A stretch of 64,000 bases of DNA, taken from contig NZ_NMVP01000002.1 in assembly GCF_002250705.1 (NCBI RefSeq), positions 62,001 through 126,000 on the forward strand. Direction: 5' to 3'. Of the stretch, positions 1 to 7,849 are shown one piece after another (position 1 is the first letter of the stretch; each line of letters starts with the position of its first letter). The stretch is from Enemella evansiae (GTDB lineage Bacteria > Actinomycetota > Actinomycetes > Propionibacteriales > Propionibacteriaceae). Made by a program: the position numbers and the translations under genes. The notes below the pieces were generated by a model, which did not search any database, was not told where the DNA came from, and saw only the letters and a list, made by a program, of their open reading frames with translations.

Positions 1-522
1 CGCGAAACCGCGGTCGTTGGTCTCCGGCGGCAGCAGCACCACCCGGTCGTTCGACCGGGCCCCCAGCTCGCGGGCCAGCTGACCCTCGGCATTGCAGGTC
101 ACCACCAGGTGCCGCACCTCGGACAGCAGGGCATCGGCGAGCCGGACCGCGGCCACCGACTCCGGGCTGTCGCCGCTGCGGGCGAAGGAGACCAGCACCG
201 TCGGCCGCGGGTCGTCGCCGAACAGGGCCGGGGTGGCCACCAGATCGGTACTGTGCAGCACCTCGACGGGGCGGCCCAGCCGGCGGGCCAGTTCGGGGGC
301 GATCACCTCGCCGGCGAAGGCCGATGAGCCCGCGCCGGTGAGGATCAGCCGGTGGGCCGGATCGGCGGCGGCCGCCAGGATCGGGCCCAGTTCCCCGGCG
401 GTACCGGTGACGATCTCCGCCACCCGTCGCCACAGGGTGGGCTGTTGGGCGATCTCGGCTCCGGTGGCGGTGGATGCGACGGCGGTGGGATCGATTGCTG
501 TGGATGACCTCTCGGCGGCCAC
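1..522 (-). CDS. SIS-domain sugar isomerase, AgaS-like (partial, N-terminal 174 residues)
   Basis: The reading frame enters from outside the left edge and its 5' end lies here. The GTG start at 522-520 is preceded by a GGAGG Shine-Dalgarno sequence 4 nt away, so I use it although no ATG is present. The translated part contains the sugar-phosphate-binding SIS motifs LTGAGSSAFAGE (about residues 48-59), LVSFARSGDSPESVAAV (about 99-115) and VVTCNAEGQLA, and ends in LPPETNDRGFA. This series is typical of the AgaS (tagatose-6-phosphate ketose/aldose isomerase/deaminase) group rather than GlmS, because no glutaminase domain precedes it. The expected role is isomerisation or deamination of an amino-sugar phosphate in the cytoplasm. 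The C-terminal half is outside the window, so substrate cannot be judged. It is divergent from the ThrE-type exporter. Confidence 0.8.
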   Translation of the reverse strand, partial: MAAERSSTAIDPTAVASTATGAEIAQQPTLWRRVAEIVTGTAGELGPILAAAADPAHRLILTGAGSSAFAGEVIAPELARRLGRPVEVLHSTDLVATPALFGDDPRPTVLVSFARSGDSPESVAAVRLADALLSEVRHLVVTCNAEGQLARELGARSNDRVVLLPPETNDRGFA

Positions 523-647
523 TGTGCCTCCTGGACCAGGTTGGGAACGGCCACGCCGCAGCATAGCGGCGTACCTCCGCGGCTCGATCGCGGACCGACA
601 CCGGCGTGGGTTTGTCAGTGGTGGGGGCCTGCGGCCACCCTAGGCAC

Positions 648-2069
648 ATGGTGCGGCAGGGGTTCTTCGGCGGGGTGCGTCGGCGGTTGCGTGATGCGGT
701 CGTGCCACCGCCTCCGGCACAGCCCGCTCCCCCGGAGGAGAACGAGATCGCCGAGGAGACCCGGCAGGCGCTGCGGGTGCTCGACCTGGCGACCGATGTC
801 TCGGATCTGCTGCTCAGCTCCGGCGCCTCGGCCAACGACGTCACCACCACCGCCCTGCGGATCACCCGGGCCTACGGGTTGCGCGGGGTGAACTGCGATG
901 TCACCTACACCTCGATCACGCTGTCCTGGCAGCCCCGCAACCGTGAGCCGATGTCGACGCTGCGCGTGGTGCGCGCCCGGACCACCGACTTCACCCGGGT
1001 GCAGCGGGTGATGGAACTGGTCGAGCAGATCGAGGCCGGTGAGCTCACCGCTGCCGAGGCGAACGGCCAGTTCCGCCGGCTGAACCATGCCCCGCACCCC
1101 TATCGACGGTGGGTGGTGGTGGTCTCCAACGGCGGGGTCTCGATCGGTCTGGGGCTGCTCTGGGGTGCGCAACCGATCGTCATGCTGGTGACCTTCCTGG
1201 CCACCTGCCTGATCGACATCGCCCTGCAGTTCCTGGCCCGGCGGCGGGTGCCCGCGTTCTTCCAGCAGGTGGTCGGCGCGGCGGTCGCGACCAGTGCCAC
1301 GCTGCTGCTGCAGTGGGCCCAGGCTATGGGACTGCCGGGGCTGCGGGAGACCCAACCGACGCTGACGGTGACCGCCGGCATCGTGCTGCTGCTGGCCGGT
1401 ATGTCGGTGGTCGGTGCCGCCCAGGACAGTCTGGACAGTTTCTATGTCACCGCCTCGGCCCGCGCCTTCGAGGTGGTGGTGCTGACCCTGGGCATCGTCA
1501 CCGGGCTGCTGGTGATGCTCCGGCTCGGCACCTGGCTGGGTGTCTCGGTGCTGCTCACCCCGGCGGCTCCGCAGCTGGTCGCGGGCCCGGTGCAGCTGGT
1601 GATCGGTTCGCTGATCATCTCCGCCTCGTTCGCGGTCGCCTGCCACGCCAGCCTGCGCGCGGTCTGGGTCGCCTCGCTGCTCGGAGTGGCAACCCTGCTC
1701 GCCTATCTGGCCGCGGGCGGGCTCGGCTTCGGCGAGATCGGTTCCTGCGCGGTCGCCGCGGTGCTGTCGGCGGTGATCGCCCGGACGCTCGCGCCGCGGC
1801 TCGGCGTACCGGCACTGGCGCTGATCACCGCCGCGATCGTGCCGCTGATGCCCGGCTCGATGGTCTATCGCGGCGTCCTGCTGCTGACCAGCAACCAGGC
1901 CGCGGTGGACACCGTGACCGGGATGGTGACGCTGATGACCGCCGCGGGTGTCGGGCTGGCGCTGGCCGCCGGATCCAGCCTCGGTACCTATCTGACCCGG
2001 CCGATGACCCGCCAGTTCTGGCGTGGTGGGAAGCGCCGGTTCCGCCGACATGGGAAGATCGCGCGGTGA
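648..2069 (+). CDS. Threonine/serine exporter, ThrE family
   Basis: A 473-aa membrane protein with the two-part ThrE architecture. The N-terminal DUF1212-like region (about residues 30-270) starts with a soluble segment containing LSSGASANDVTTTALRI and is followed by membrane helices. The C-terminal DUF3815-like region (about 290-460) has another set of helices and a PLMPGSMVYRG motif. Corynebacterial ThrE exports threonine and serine by proton antiport, so amino-acid export is the expected role. I start at ATG 648. An in-frame GTG at 606 would add 14 residues but has no better ribosome site. The stop overlaps the GTG of the RNase H gene (GTGA), so the two are co-translated. Confidence 0.82.
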   Translation: MVRQGFFGGVRRRLRDAVVPPPPAQPAPPEENEIAEETRQALRVLDLATDVSDLLLSSGASANDVTTTALRITRAYGLRGVNCDVTYTSITLSWQPRNREPMSTLRVVRARTTDFTRVQRVMELVEQIEAGELTAAEANGQFRRLNHAPHPYRRWVVVVSNGGVSIGLGLLWGAQPIVMLVTFLATCLIDIALQFLARRRVPAFFQQVVGAAVATSATLLLQWAQAMGLPGLRETQPTLTVTAGIVLLLAGMSVVGAAQDSLDSFYVTASARAFEVVVLTLGIVTGLLVMLRLGTWLGVSVLLTPAAPQLVAGPVQLVIGSLIISASFAVACHASLRAVWVASLLGVATLLAYLAAGGLGFGEIGSCAVAAVLSAVIARTLAPRLGVPALALITAAIVPLMPGSMVYRGVLLLTSNQAAVDTVTGMVTLMTAAGVGLALAAGSSLGTYLTRPMTRQFWRGGKRRFRRHGKIAR

Positions 2070-2950
2070 CGATCACCGCGGCAGCAGACGGCTCGGCCCT
2101 CGGCAATCCCGGACCGGCCGGGTGGGCCTGGTACGTCGACGACGACTGCTGGGCAGCAGGTGGTTGGCCGCACGGCACCAACAACATGGGCGAGCTGATG
2201 GCGGTGCTGGATCTGCTGCAGCAGACCGCGCACGTCACCGAGGATCTCCGGGTGCTGTGCGACAGCCAGTACGCGATCAACGTGATCTCGAAGTGGACCC
2301 CGGGTTGGAAGCGGCGCGGGTGGCGCAAGGGTGACGGCAAGCCGGTGCAGAACGTCGAGCTGGTGAAGGCCCTCGATCAGGCGATGCAGGGGCGCCGGGT
2401 GGTGTTCGAGTGGGTCAAGGGGCACGCCGGGCATGAGCTGAACGAGGCCGCCGATGCGCGCGCCCGGGCGGCCGCGGTGGCGTACCAGCAGGGAAAGGAA
2501 CCGGCGACCGGACCCGGGTACGCCGGCGGCTCGTCCGCGCATCCGCAGGTGCGCCCGAACCAGACCGAGGAGATTCCGGCGCTGTTCGAGCTGCCGGAGC
2601 TGGACGAGGACCTCGCCGCCGAGGAACGGGTGGTGGAGCTGGAACGCTCGCTGCTCACCGACGCGGTCCGCGCCGACCCGAGCCGGGTGGCGGCACTGCT
2701 GCACCCCGACTGGTGCGAGATCGGTGCGTCGGGCCGCATCTGGCGGCGGGCCGAGCTGCTCAGCTCGATCGGCCCGCTCGCCGAACCCACCGACCTCGAA
2801 CTGGTCGAGGCCCAGCGCCCGGCCACCGATCAGGTGCTGCTGCTCTGGCGCGCGGTCAGCGACGCCCGGAGCACGCTGCGCAGTTCGGTGTGGGTGCGCT
2901 CCGACAACGACTGGGTGCAGCGCTTCCAGCAGGGCACCCCCGAGGCCTGA
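2066..2950 (+). CDS. Ribonuclease HI with C-terminal DUF4440/NTF2-like domain
   Basis: A 294-aa protein. Residues 1-140 are an RNase HI fold with the four catalytic acidic residues visible in order: D8 (ADGS), E43 (NNMGEL), D66 (LCDSQY) and D130 (NEAADARA). It would cleave RNA in RNA-DNA hybrids during replication and R-loop removal. After a linker (about 140-185), residues 186-292 resemble a DUF4440/NTF2-like domain (LHPDWCEIGASGRIW, VWVRSDNDWVQRF), which is not part of ordinary RNase HI of about 150 aa. The GTG start at 2066 overlaps the ThrE stop by 4 nt. The N-terminus begins directly with the first beta strand, so this start fits the fold. Confidence 0.85.
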   Translation: MTITAAADGSALGNPGPAGWAWYVDDDCWAAGGWPHGTNNMGELMAVLDLLQQTAHVTEDLRVLCDSQYAINVISKWTPGWKRRGWRKGDGKPVQNVELVKALDQAMQGRRVVFEWVKGHAGHELNEAADARARAAAVAYQQGKEPATGPGYAGGSSAHPQVRPNQTEEIPALFELPELDEDLAAEERVVELERSLLTDAVRADPSRVAALLHPDWCEIGASGRIWRRAELLSSIGPLAEPTDLELVEAQRPATDQVLLLWRAVSDARSTLRSSVWVRSDNDWVQRFQQGTPEA

Positions 2951-2974
2951 GCCCCGGGGGGGGTACGCCTCAGG
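2946..2974. terminator. Weak inverted repeat between convergent genes
   Basis: CCTGAG (2946-2951) and CTCAGG (2969-2974) form a 6-bp stem across a G-rich loop with a run of eight G. It spans the stop codons of the convergent RNase H and MFS genes. There is no T-run, so a bidirectional terminator is only a possibility. Confidence 0.3.
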
Positions 2975-4448
2975 AGGCTTCCGGTTCGGTCACCGGGCTG
3001 GCCGGGTCGACCGCCTTGGCCGGCACCGGCGTACGGCTCGCCGCCGCCTCCGAATCCCTGACCCAGAAGGAAACCAGGACGCCGAGCGCGGCCAGCACCG
3101 CACCGACCAGGAACACGTCGTGGTACGCCGCGAATGCGGCCTGGACGCGGGCCGCCTCGGTCACCGGCCCGGTCAGCGAACCGAGATGCGTGGCCAGCCG
3201 GACGGTGAGCGTGGTGGCCAGCACCGCGACCCCGACCCCGGCTGCGACCTGGCGGGTGGTGGAGAACAGTGCGGTCGCGCGCGCGGTGTCCTTGCCGGAG
3301 ATGGTGGAGAACGCGGCCGCCTGCACCGGCACCATGATGAACGCACCGGCCAGACCCATCACGAACATCGCCGCGCGGATCAGCCAGAGGCTGGATTCCG
3401 GACCGACGAAGGACAACAACACCTGGCTGAGGGTGATCGCGGCGAACCCGCCGATCATCATCCGGCGCGGTCCGACCCGCTGGAAGACGCGGTTGGTGAA
3501 CGGCAGCATCACCAGCATGCCGAAGGCCTGGAACATGGTCAGCAGACCGGATTCGGTGGCCGACAGCCCGATCGTGGTCTGCACCATCATCGGCACCACG
3601 AACAGCGCGCCCATGGTCGCACCGGCGGCGGGCAGCATGATCAGGTTGCCGATCCGGAACATCCGGTTGCGGAGCAGCTTCAGGTCGATCAGTGGCGCCC
3701 GGACCCGGCGTTCGACGATCACGAAGGCGGTGGCCAGCAGCACCCCGGTGGCGACCAGGGCGAGTGCGGGCAGATCACTCCACCCCTCCCGGGCGCCGCG
3801 TTCCATGCCGACGAGCAGGGTCGCCAGGCCGGCACCACCGGTGAGGAAACCGGCCACGTCGAGCCGATCGCGGGCCACCTTCTCCCCCGCCTTGAGCGCG
3901 AGGATGCTGAAGATCAGGCCGAGTACGCCGACCGGCACCTTGAGCAGGAAGACCCAGCGCCAGGAGATGTTGTCGGCGAGCCAGCCACCCAGCACCGGGC
4001 CGAGGGCGGGTGCCAGAGTGGTCGGGATCGCCAGGATGGCCGAGGCCCGGGCCCGTTCGTGCGGCGGGAACGCGCGGAACAGCATCGCGGTACCGACCGG
4101 GGTGAGCAGACCGCCACCGACGCCCTGGGTGATCCGGGCCATCAGCAGCTCGGGGACCGAGTTGGCGAGCCCGGCCCACAGCGAGGCGGCGGTGTAGATG
4201 GCGAGTGCGAGCACGAAGGTGTTCTTGTCGCCGAATCGGTCGGCCACCCAGCCGGAGGCCGGGATGAACACCGCCAGGCTGATCAGATAGCTGGTGACCA
4301 GCCACTGCAGGGTGGCGGTGTCGGCACCGAAGTGCTCACCGAGGATCGGCAGGGCGGTGTTCAGCACCGTCATGTCGAGGATCTCGAGGAAGAGGCCGGT
4401 GACGAAGGCCACCGCCACCAGCCACTTGTAGGGAATCGAACCGAACAT
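2970..4448 (-). CDS. MFS multidrug exporter, DHA2 (EmrB/QacA) family
   Basis: A 492-aa transporter with the 14-helix DHA2 pattern. Helix 1 carries LDMTVLNTALP (motif D1), the loop after helix 2 carries GWVADRFGDKN (motif A), and helix 5 carries the antiporter-type motif C region (LAPALGPVLGGWL). These identify a proton-driven drug/proton antiporter of the inner membrane. The start used is ATG 4448-4446 (MFGSIPYKW), directly before the first helix. The open frame extends further upstream but that extension is arginine- and proline-rich and lacks similarity to the family. It lies 35 nt downstream of the DoxX gene on the same strand, and both are divergent from a MarR regulator that probably controls them. 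Confidence 0.88.
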   Translation of the reverse strand: MFGSIPYKWLVAVAFVTGLFLEILDMTVLNTALPILGEHFGADTATLQWLVTSYLISLAVFIPASGWVADRFGDKNTFVLALAIYTAASLWAGLANSVPELLMARITQGVGGGLLTPVGTAMLFRAFPPHERARASAILAIPTTLAPALGPVLGGWLADNISWRWVFLLKVPVGVLGLIFSILALKAGEKVARDRLDVAGFLTGGAGLATLLVGMERGAREGWSDLPALALVATGVLLATAFVIVERRVRAPLIDLKLLRNRMFRIGNLIMLPAAGATMGALFVVPMMVQTTIGLSATESGLLTMFQAFGMLVMLPFTNRVFQRVGPRRMMIGGFAAITLSQVLLSFVGPESSLWLIRAAMFVMGLAGAFIMVPVQAAAFSTISGKDTARATALFSTTRQVAAGVGVAVLATTLTVRLATHLGSLTGPVTEAARVQAAFAAYHDVFLVGAVLAALGVLVSFWVRDSEAAASRTPVPAKAVDPASPVTEPEAS

Positions 4449-4483
4449 CTCAGGCGTACCTCTGCCGAACTCGGGTGGGGCGA

Positions 4484-4837
4484 TCAGGCGGTGATCAGCT
4501 GGAGGCTGAGCACGAGGCCGGAGAACACCAGCAGCACCAGGGCGCCGGCGGAGTTCTTGACGCTGTCCTTGGCGCGCAGGTGGAAGATGATCGCGCCGAT
4601 CATCATCAGCACCAGGCCGATGGCGGCCAGGATGCCGAGCGGCTGCAGGAAGAGACCGACGATGACGCCGATCGCGCCGAGCACCTCGAGGATGCCGATC
4701 GTCCGCTGCAGCCCGGGGCTCACGCCGAGGCCCTCCAGGGTGCCGGTGACCGGCTGGCTGCGCCGCAGTTTGCCGACACCTGCCCCGAGGAAGCCGAGCG
4801 TCAGCAGGGCGGTGAGAATGATGGTCGTGATGGTCAC
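4484..4837 (-). CDS. DoxX-family small membrane protein
   Basis: A 117-aa protein with four predicted membrane helices. Helix 1 ends in GAGVGKLRRSQ, the conserved gap-K pattern of DoxX proteins, and residues 30-60 carry the GLGV...TIGILEVLGAIG segment. DoxX-like proteins are linked to redox or thiol stress and often sit beside MarR-regulated exporters, but their reaction is not established. I choose GTG 4837-4835 because GGAGGT lies 7 nt upstream. A longer frame starting at 4873 would bury this ribosome site. It heads a two-gene operon with the DHA2 exporter and is divergent from the MarR gene. Confidence 0.75.
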   Translation of the reverse strand: MTITTIILTALLTLGFLGAGVGKLRRSQPVTGTLEGLGVSPGLQRTIGILEVLGAIGVIVGLFLQPLGILAAIGLVLMMIGAIIFHLRAKDSVKNSAGALVLLVFSGLVLSLQLITA

Positions 4838-4886
4838 GAGGGATACCTCCAGATCGGGTGGCAGGAATACCACGACGAGCCCAACA

Positions 4887-4921
4887 GTTCACTCAATGAA
4901 GTTATTCCTTCACTGAACCAA
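4887..4921. promoter_or_regulatory. Probable MarR operator in the doxX-marR divergent promoter
   Basis: This short AT-rich patch stands out in a GC-rich region. GTTCA (4887-4891) mirrors TGAAC (4914-4918), with 11 of 16 half-site positions symmetric. An overlapping repeat, TCAATGAAG (4893-4901) / CTTCACTGA (4908-4916), matches at 8 of 9 positions. It lies between the two divergent starts, where an autoregulating MarR protein would bind. TTCACTGAACCAA (4909-4921) recurs with one change upstream of the DsbA-like gene at 6279-6291. Confidence 0.6.
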
Positions 4922-4954
4922 GTAATCTGAGATGGTGGAGAGGAAGGGGGAGGC

Positions 4955-5437
4955 ATGAACGCCAGAGCCGGTGCCACATCCCGCACGAGGGAGGACCGCG
5001 CCCGGATGGACGCCTTGGACGCCCTGCTGCGGGCCAGCATCGAGTTGCGCCGCCACATCGAGCAGGTGGCCCGCGACTTCGAGATCAGCGCCCCGCAGGC
5101 CCGGCTGCTGCTGATCCTCGAGGAGCCGATGCGGATGCAGCACGCCGCCGAGGCGACCGCCTGTGAACCCTCCCACCTCACCGCGCTCGCCGATCAGCTG
5201 CAGCGGGCCGGGCTGATCACCCGCGAACCGGACCCCGACGACCGGCGCGCCCGCCGGCTGTCACTGACCGAACGGGGTCGTGCGGTACGGACCGCGCTCG
5301 CCCCAGCGATGCTCGACGGCGCCCCCGTGATCGGTTCGTTGGATGCCCGCGAGTGCGAGGAGCTGCGCACCCTCATCGACACCCGACTGGTTCGAGCACC
5401 TGACCCCCTCGGCGTGAAACCACCCTCAGATGCGTGA
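4955..5437 (+). CDS. MarR-family transcriptional regulator
   Basis: A 160-aa winged-helix regulator. Residues about 45-115 contain the DNA-binding core: ISAPQARLLLIL, AACEPSHLTALADQLQRAGLI (recognition helix) and the wing EPDPDDRRARRLSLTERG, where DxRR is the MarR signature. Such proteins are homodimers released from DNA by phenolic or oxidised ligands. An AGGAAGGGGGAGG stretch lies just before the ATG. The gene is divergent from doxX and the DHA2 exporter and 95 nt from the convergent DsbA-like gene, so it most likely controls this small stress-export group. The AT-rich inverted repeat in the intergenic region is its likely site. Confidence 0.85.
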   Translation: MNARAGATSRTREDRARMDALDALLRASIELRRHIEQVARDFEISAPQARLLLILEEPMRMQHAAEATACEPSHLTALADQLQRAGLITREPDPDDRRARRLSLTERGRAVRTALAPAMLDGAPVIGSLDARECEELRTLIDTRLVRAPDPLGVKPPSDA

Positions 5438-5462
5438 AACCCCCACTGCAGCAGGGGTTTCA
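5435..5462 (+). terminator. Hairpin overlapping the marR stop codon
   Basis: TGAAACCCC (5435-5443) pairs perfectly with GGGGTTTCA (5454-5462) around a 10-nt loop. The first three bases are the marR stop codon. No T-run follows, as is common for actinobacterial terminators. GGGGGTTTC occurs again at about 5472-5480. Confidence 0.5.
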
Positions 5463-5488
5463 TGCAGGCAAGGGGGTTTCCCGATGGC

Positions 5489-5524
5489 TTCGACTCGCTC
5501 CTTCGCCGCTCGCTCAACCAACGT
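5489..5524. repeat. Intergenic repeat copy 1 (TTCGACTCG...GCTCGCTCA family)
   Basis: TTCGACTCGCTCC (5489-5501) followed by CGCTCGCTCAACCAACGT (to 5524). It is the minus-strand form of the unit TGAGCGAG-spacer-GACGAGTCGAA seen at 16386-16420, 29495-29528 and 31461-31491. It lies between the 3' ends of marR and the DsbA-like gene. Confidence 0.6.
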
Positions 5525-5532
5525 GGGGCCGG

Positions 5533-6264
5533 TCAGATCGCGCAGGAGTCGCCGGTGCAGACGGCGCCGTCGGCATCCCCGATGACCTGGATCGGGTGTT
5601 CGGCGGCCCAGGCCTGATCGAGTGCGGAGGCGAAGGTCGCCACCGGCTGCGCGCCGGAGAGGGCGTACCGGTCCGCGATCAGGAAGAACGGCACTCCGCT
5701 CACCCCGATCGAGCGGGCCCGCTGCTGGTCGGCCCGGACGGCGTCGGCGTAGTCGTCGCCGGCGAGCACCTCGCGCACCCGGGTCTCGTCGAGGCCGACC
5801 CGGCGGGCGACGGCGACCAGCGCCTCCGGGTCACCGGCGCGCAGACCCTCAGCGAAGTAGCCCTGCATCAACGCGCGCAGCAGCTCCATCCCCTTGCCGG
5901 ATTCGGCGGCCAGGTGCACCAGCCGGTGCGCGTCGAAGGTGTTGGTGATCTGGGCGTCACTGGTGTCGTACGCCAGGCCGGCGGCCTTGGCGCGCTCGGC
6001 GATGCCGCGCTGCATCGCCGCCACCTGGGCGGGGCTGGTACCGAACTTCTCGGCCAGCGCCTCGACCATCGGGCGGTGTTCGCCGACCGGGGCGGTGGGG
6101 TCGAGTTCGAAGCTGCGGGCCACGATCTCGACCTGGTCGCGGTGCGCGAAGGACTCCAGCGCCAGTTCGAGGTTCTGCTCACCGAGATAGCAGAACGGGC
6201 AGGCCACATCGGACCAGACCTCGATCGTCAAGGTGTCGTTGTTCGTACGGATCGTTTCAGTCAT
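5533..6264 (-). CDS. DsbA-family oxidoreductase, FrnE-like
   Basis: A 243-aa thioredoxin-fold protein with the active-site motif CPFC at C22-C25 inside VWSDVACPFCYLGEQNLELAL, the hallmark of the FrnE branch of DsbA-like proteins. The helical insertion (about 60-170) and the conserved GVSGVPFFLI (cis-proline loop, about 195-204) are present. There is no signal peptide, so a cytoplasmic disulfide or polyketide-type isomerase role is likely. FrnE of other bacteria acts in oxidative stress tolerance. The C-terminus GDSCAI carries extra cysteines. A motif shared with the marR promoter lies just upstream (6279-6291), suggesting control by the neighbouring MarR protein. Confidence 0.82.
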   Translation of the reverse strand: MTETIRTNNDTLTIEVWSDVACPFCYLGEQNLELALESFAHRDQVEIVARSFELDPTAPVGEHRPMVEALAEKFGTSPAQVAAMQRGIAERAKAAGLAYDTSDAQITNTFDAHRLVHLAAESGKGMELLRALMQGYFAEGLRAGDPEALVAVARRVGLDETRVREVLAGDDYADAVRADQQRARSIGVSGVPFFLIADRYALSGAQPVATFASALDQAWAAEHPIQVIGDADGAVCTGDSCAI

Positions 6265-6278
6265 GCCACCAAAACTAT

Positions 6279-6291
6279 TTCACTGGACCAA
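6279..6291. promoter_or_regulatory. Near-copy of the marR promoter motif
   Basis: TTCACTGGACCAA differs at one position from TTCACTGAACCAA at 4909-4921. It lies about 15 nt upstream of the DsbA-like start. ACTATT occurs on both sides with a 17-bp period (6274 and 6291), giving an imperfect direct repeat. Confidence 0.5.
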
Positions 6292-6400
6292 CTATTCCAC
6301 CGCCGCCACCAGGGCCCGCAGCGTCTCGAACCAAGGTTTGGCTCATCAAACATTCAGTTGTCCGTAGACACACCCGCACCGCGCGCGAAAGCCTGTTGCG

Positions 6401-6512
6401 CGAAGGGGAGTAGTTCCGCTCGGGCGTCGGTCCGGGTGAGCTGCGTCGACACAATGGCGGCCGCGGATGGCTGCCCGGCGTAGCACCTCCGGTGAGGCGA
6501 GCGAGACCTTCG
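6401..6512 (+). promoter_or_regulatory. yybP-ykoY (Mn2+-sensing) riboswitch
   Basis: The 5' consensus GGGGAGTAG is present in CGAAGGGGAGTAG (6401-6413), and the 3' consensus in GCGAGACCTTCG (6501-6512). The closing stem CGAAGG (6401-6406) / CCTTCG (6507-6512) is perfect. These two conserved loops form the Mn2+/Mg2+ site in known members of this class, where Mn2+ binding turns on expression. The aptamer is about 112 nt, and 64 nt separate it from the ATG of the cation antiporter, leaving room for an expression platform. The downstream MntR-family gene agrees with a manganese role. Confidence 0.85.
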
Positions 6513-6576
6513 GCCGATGTTGTCGTGGCCGAGGACCCCCATCCGAGGCCATGGCAGCTGCTGAGAAAGGCACGTC

Positions 6577-7848
6577 ATGCCAGCGGCTCTCGTCCGACGC
6601 ATTCTGCTCTGTCTGGTGATCGCAGCCCCCGCGATCGCAATGCGGGTGACCGGGATCGAGTTCACCCCGGTCGCCGACCTTTTCATCTTCGGCGCAGCGG
6701 TGGTGGCCGCCGCCTTCCTGCTCGCCTGGGCCGCCGAGGCGGCGCAGAAGGACATCTCCGGCACCCTGGCGATCGCCCTGCTCGCGCTGATCGCCGTGCT
6801 GCCCGAGTACGCGGTCGATCTCTACTACGCCTTCCGCGCCGGCTCCGATCCGGCGTACACCCACTTCGCCGCCGCCAACATGACCGGTTCGAACCGGCTG
6901 CTGCTCGGCTTCGGCTGGCCGCTGGTGGTGATCGTCGCCCTGGTGGTGGCGCGCCGCCGCCAGTCCGCCGACGCCGGTGGCGCGGGGCTGAACCGGTTCC
7001 TCAGACTGCCCGGCGAGGCGCGCCTCGACATCGGGTTCCTGGCCGTGCTGTCGGTGATCGCGTTCGCGATTCCGCTGCTGGGCAGCATTCCGCTGTGGTT
7101 CGGTCTCGTGCTGATCGCCATGTTCGTGCTGTATCTGTGGCGCGCCAGCCGGGTGCACGAGGACGAGGAGGAGGAGTTCGTCGGCGCCGCGGCGCTGATC
7201 GCGGGAATGCCGACCCGGTCCCGGCGGATCACCGTGGTGGCACTGTTCCTGGTCTCCGCGGCGATCATCCTCACCTCCGCCGAACCGTTCGCCGAGGCGC
7301 TGGTCGCCTCCGGCACCTCGCTCGGCATCGACAGCTACTTCCTGGTGCAGTGGCTGGCGCCGCTGGCCTCCGAGGCGCCGGAGTTCATCATCGCGGTGAT
7401 GTTCGCCCTCCGCGGCCACGGGGCCGCGGCGATCGGCACCCTGATCGCCTCCAAGGTGAACCAGTGGAGCCTGCTGGTCGGTTCGCTGCCGGTGGCGTAC
7501 TGGATCGGTGGCGGCACCGCTGCGCTGCCCCTGGACGGGCGGCAGGTGGAGGAGTTCGTGCTGACCGCGACCCAGACGGTGCTGGGTGTGGCGATCATCA
7601 TCGCGCTGCGCTTCCGGCTCTGGTCGGCGATCGGGCTGGCGGTGCTGTTCGCGGTGCAGTTCTTCGTCACCGATACCGGCGGCCGGTACGTGTTGAGCGC
7701 GATCCAGACGGTGTTCGCCCTCGGCTTCCTGATCGCCCACCGGCGCGACATCCTGGCGACCCTGGCCGCACCGTTCAAGAAGGCGCAGGCGGTGGCCGAC
7801 GCCCCGGAACGCGAATCGGTCACCGCCGGTGCGGGGAATCGCTCCTAG
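6577..7848 (+). CDS. CaCA-superfamily cation antiporter (candidate Mn2+ exporter)
   Basis: A 423-aa membrane protein with two inverted alpha repeats of the cation/Ca2+ exchanger superfamily. Repeat 1 holds LPEYAVDLYYAF (P76-E77) and ANMTGSNRLLLGFGWP (about 100-115). Repeat 2 holds EAPEFIIAVMFALRG (P268-E269) and IASKVNQWSLLVGSLPV (about 290-306). An acidic loop HEDEEEE (about 194-200) separates the halves, as in CaCA proteins. The start ATG 6577 has AGAAAGG 6 nt upstream. A Mn2+ riboswitch leader precedes it and an MntR-type gene follows by one base, so Mn2+ efflux is a reasonable inference. Ca2+ or Na+ exchange remains possible. Confidence 0.78.
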   Translation: MPAALVRRILLCLVIAAPAIAMRVTGIEFTPVADLFIFGAAVVAAAFLLAWAAEAAQKDISGTLAIALLALIAVLPEYAVDLYYAFRAGSDPAYTHFAAANMTGSNRLLLGFGWPLVVIVALVVARRRQSADAGGAGLNRFLRLPGEARLDIGFLAVLSVIAFAIPLLGSIPLWFGLVLIAMFVLYLWRASRVHEDEEEEFVGAAALIAGMPTRSRRITVVALFLVSAAIILTSAEPFAEALVASGTSLGIDSYFLVQWLAPLASEAPEFIIAVMFALRGHGAAAIGTLIASKVNQWSLLVGSLPVAYWIGGGTAALPLDGRQVEEFVLTATQTVLGVAIIIALRFRLWSAIGLAVLFAVQFFVTDTGGRYVLSAIQTVFALGFLIAHRRDILATLAAPFKKAQAVADAPERESVTAGAGNRS

Positions 7849-7849
7849 A

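Noticed and set aside
615..2051. Minus-strand frame opposite the ThrE-type exporter
   Set aside because: It is rich in H, Q, R and G without hydrophobic pattern; the plus strand has a family-matching membrane protein.
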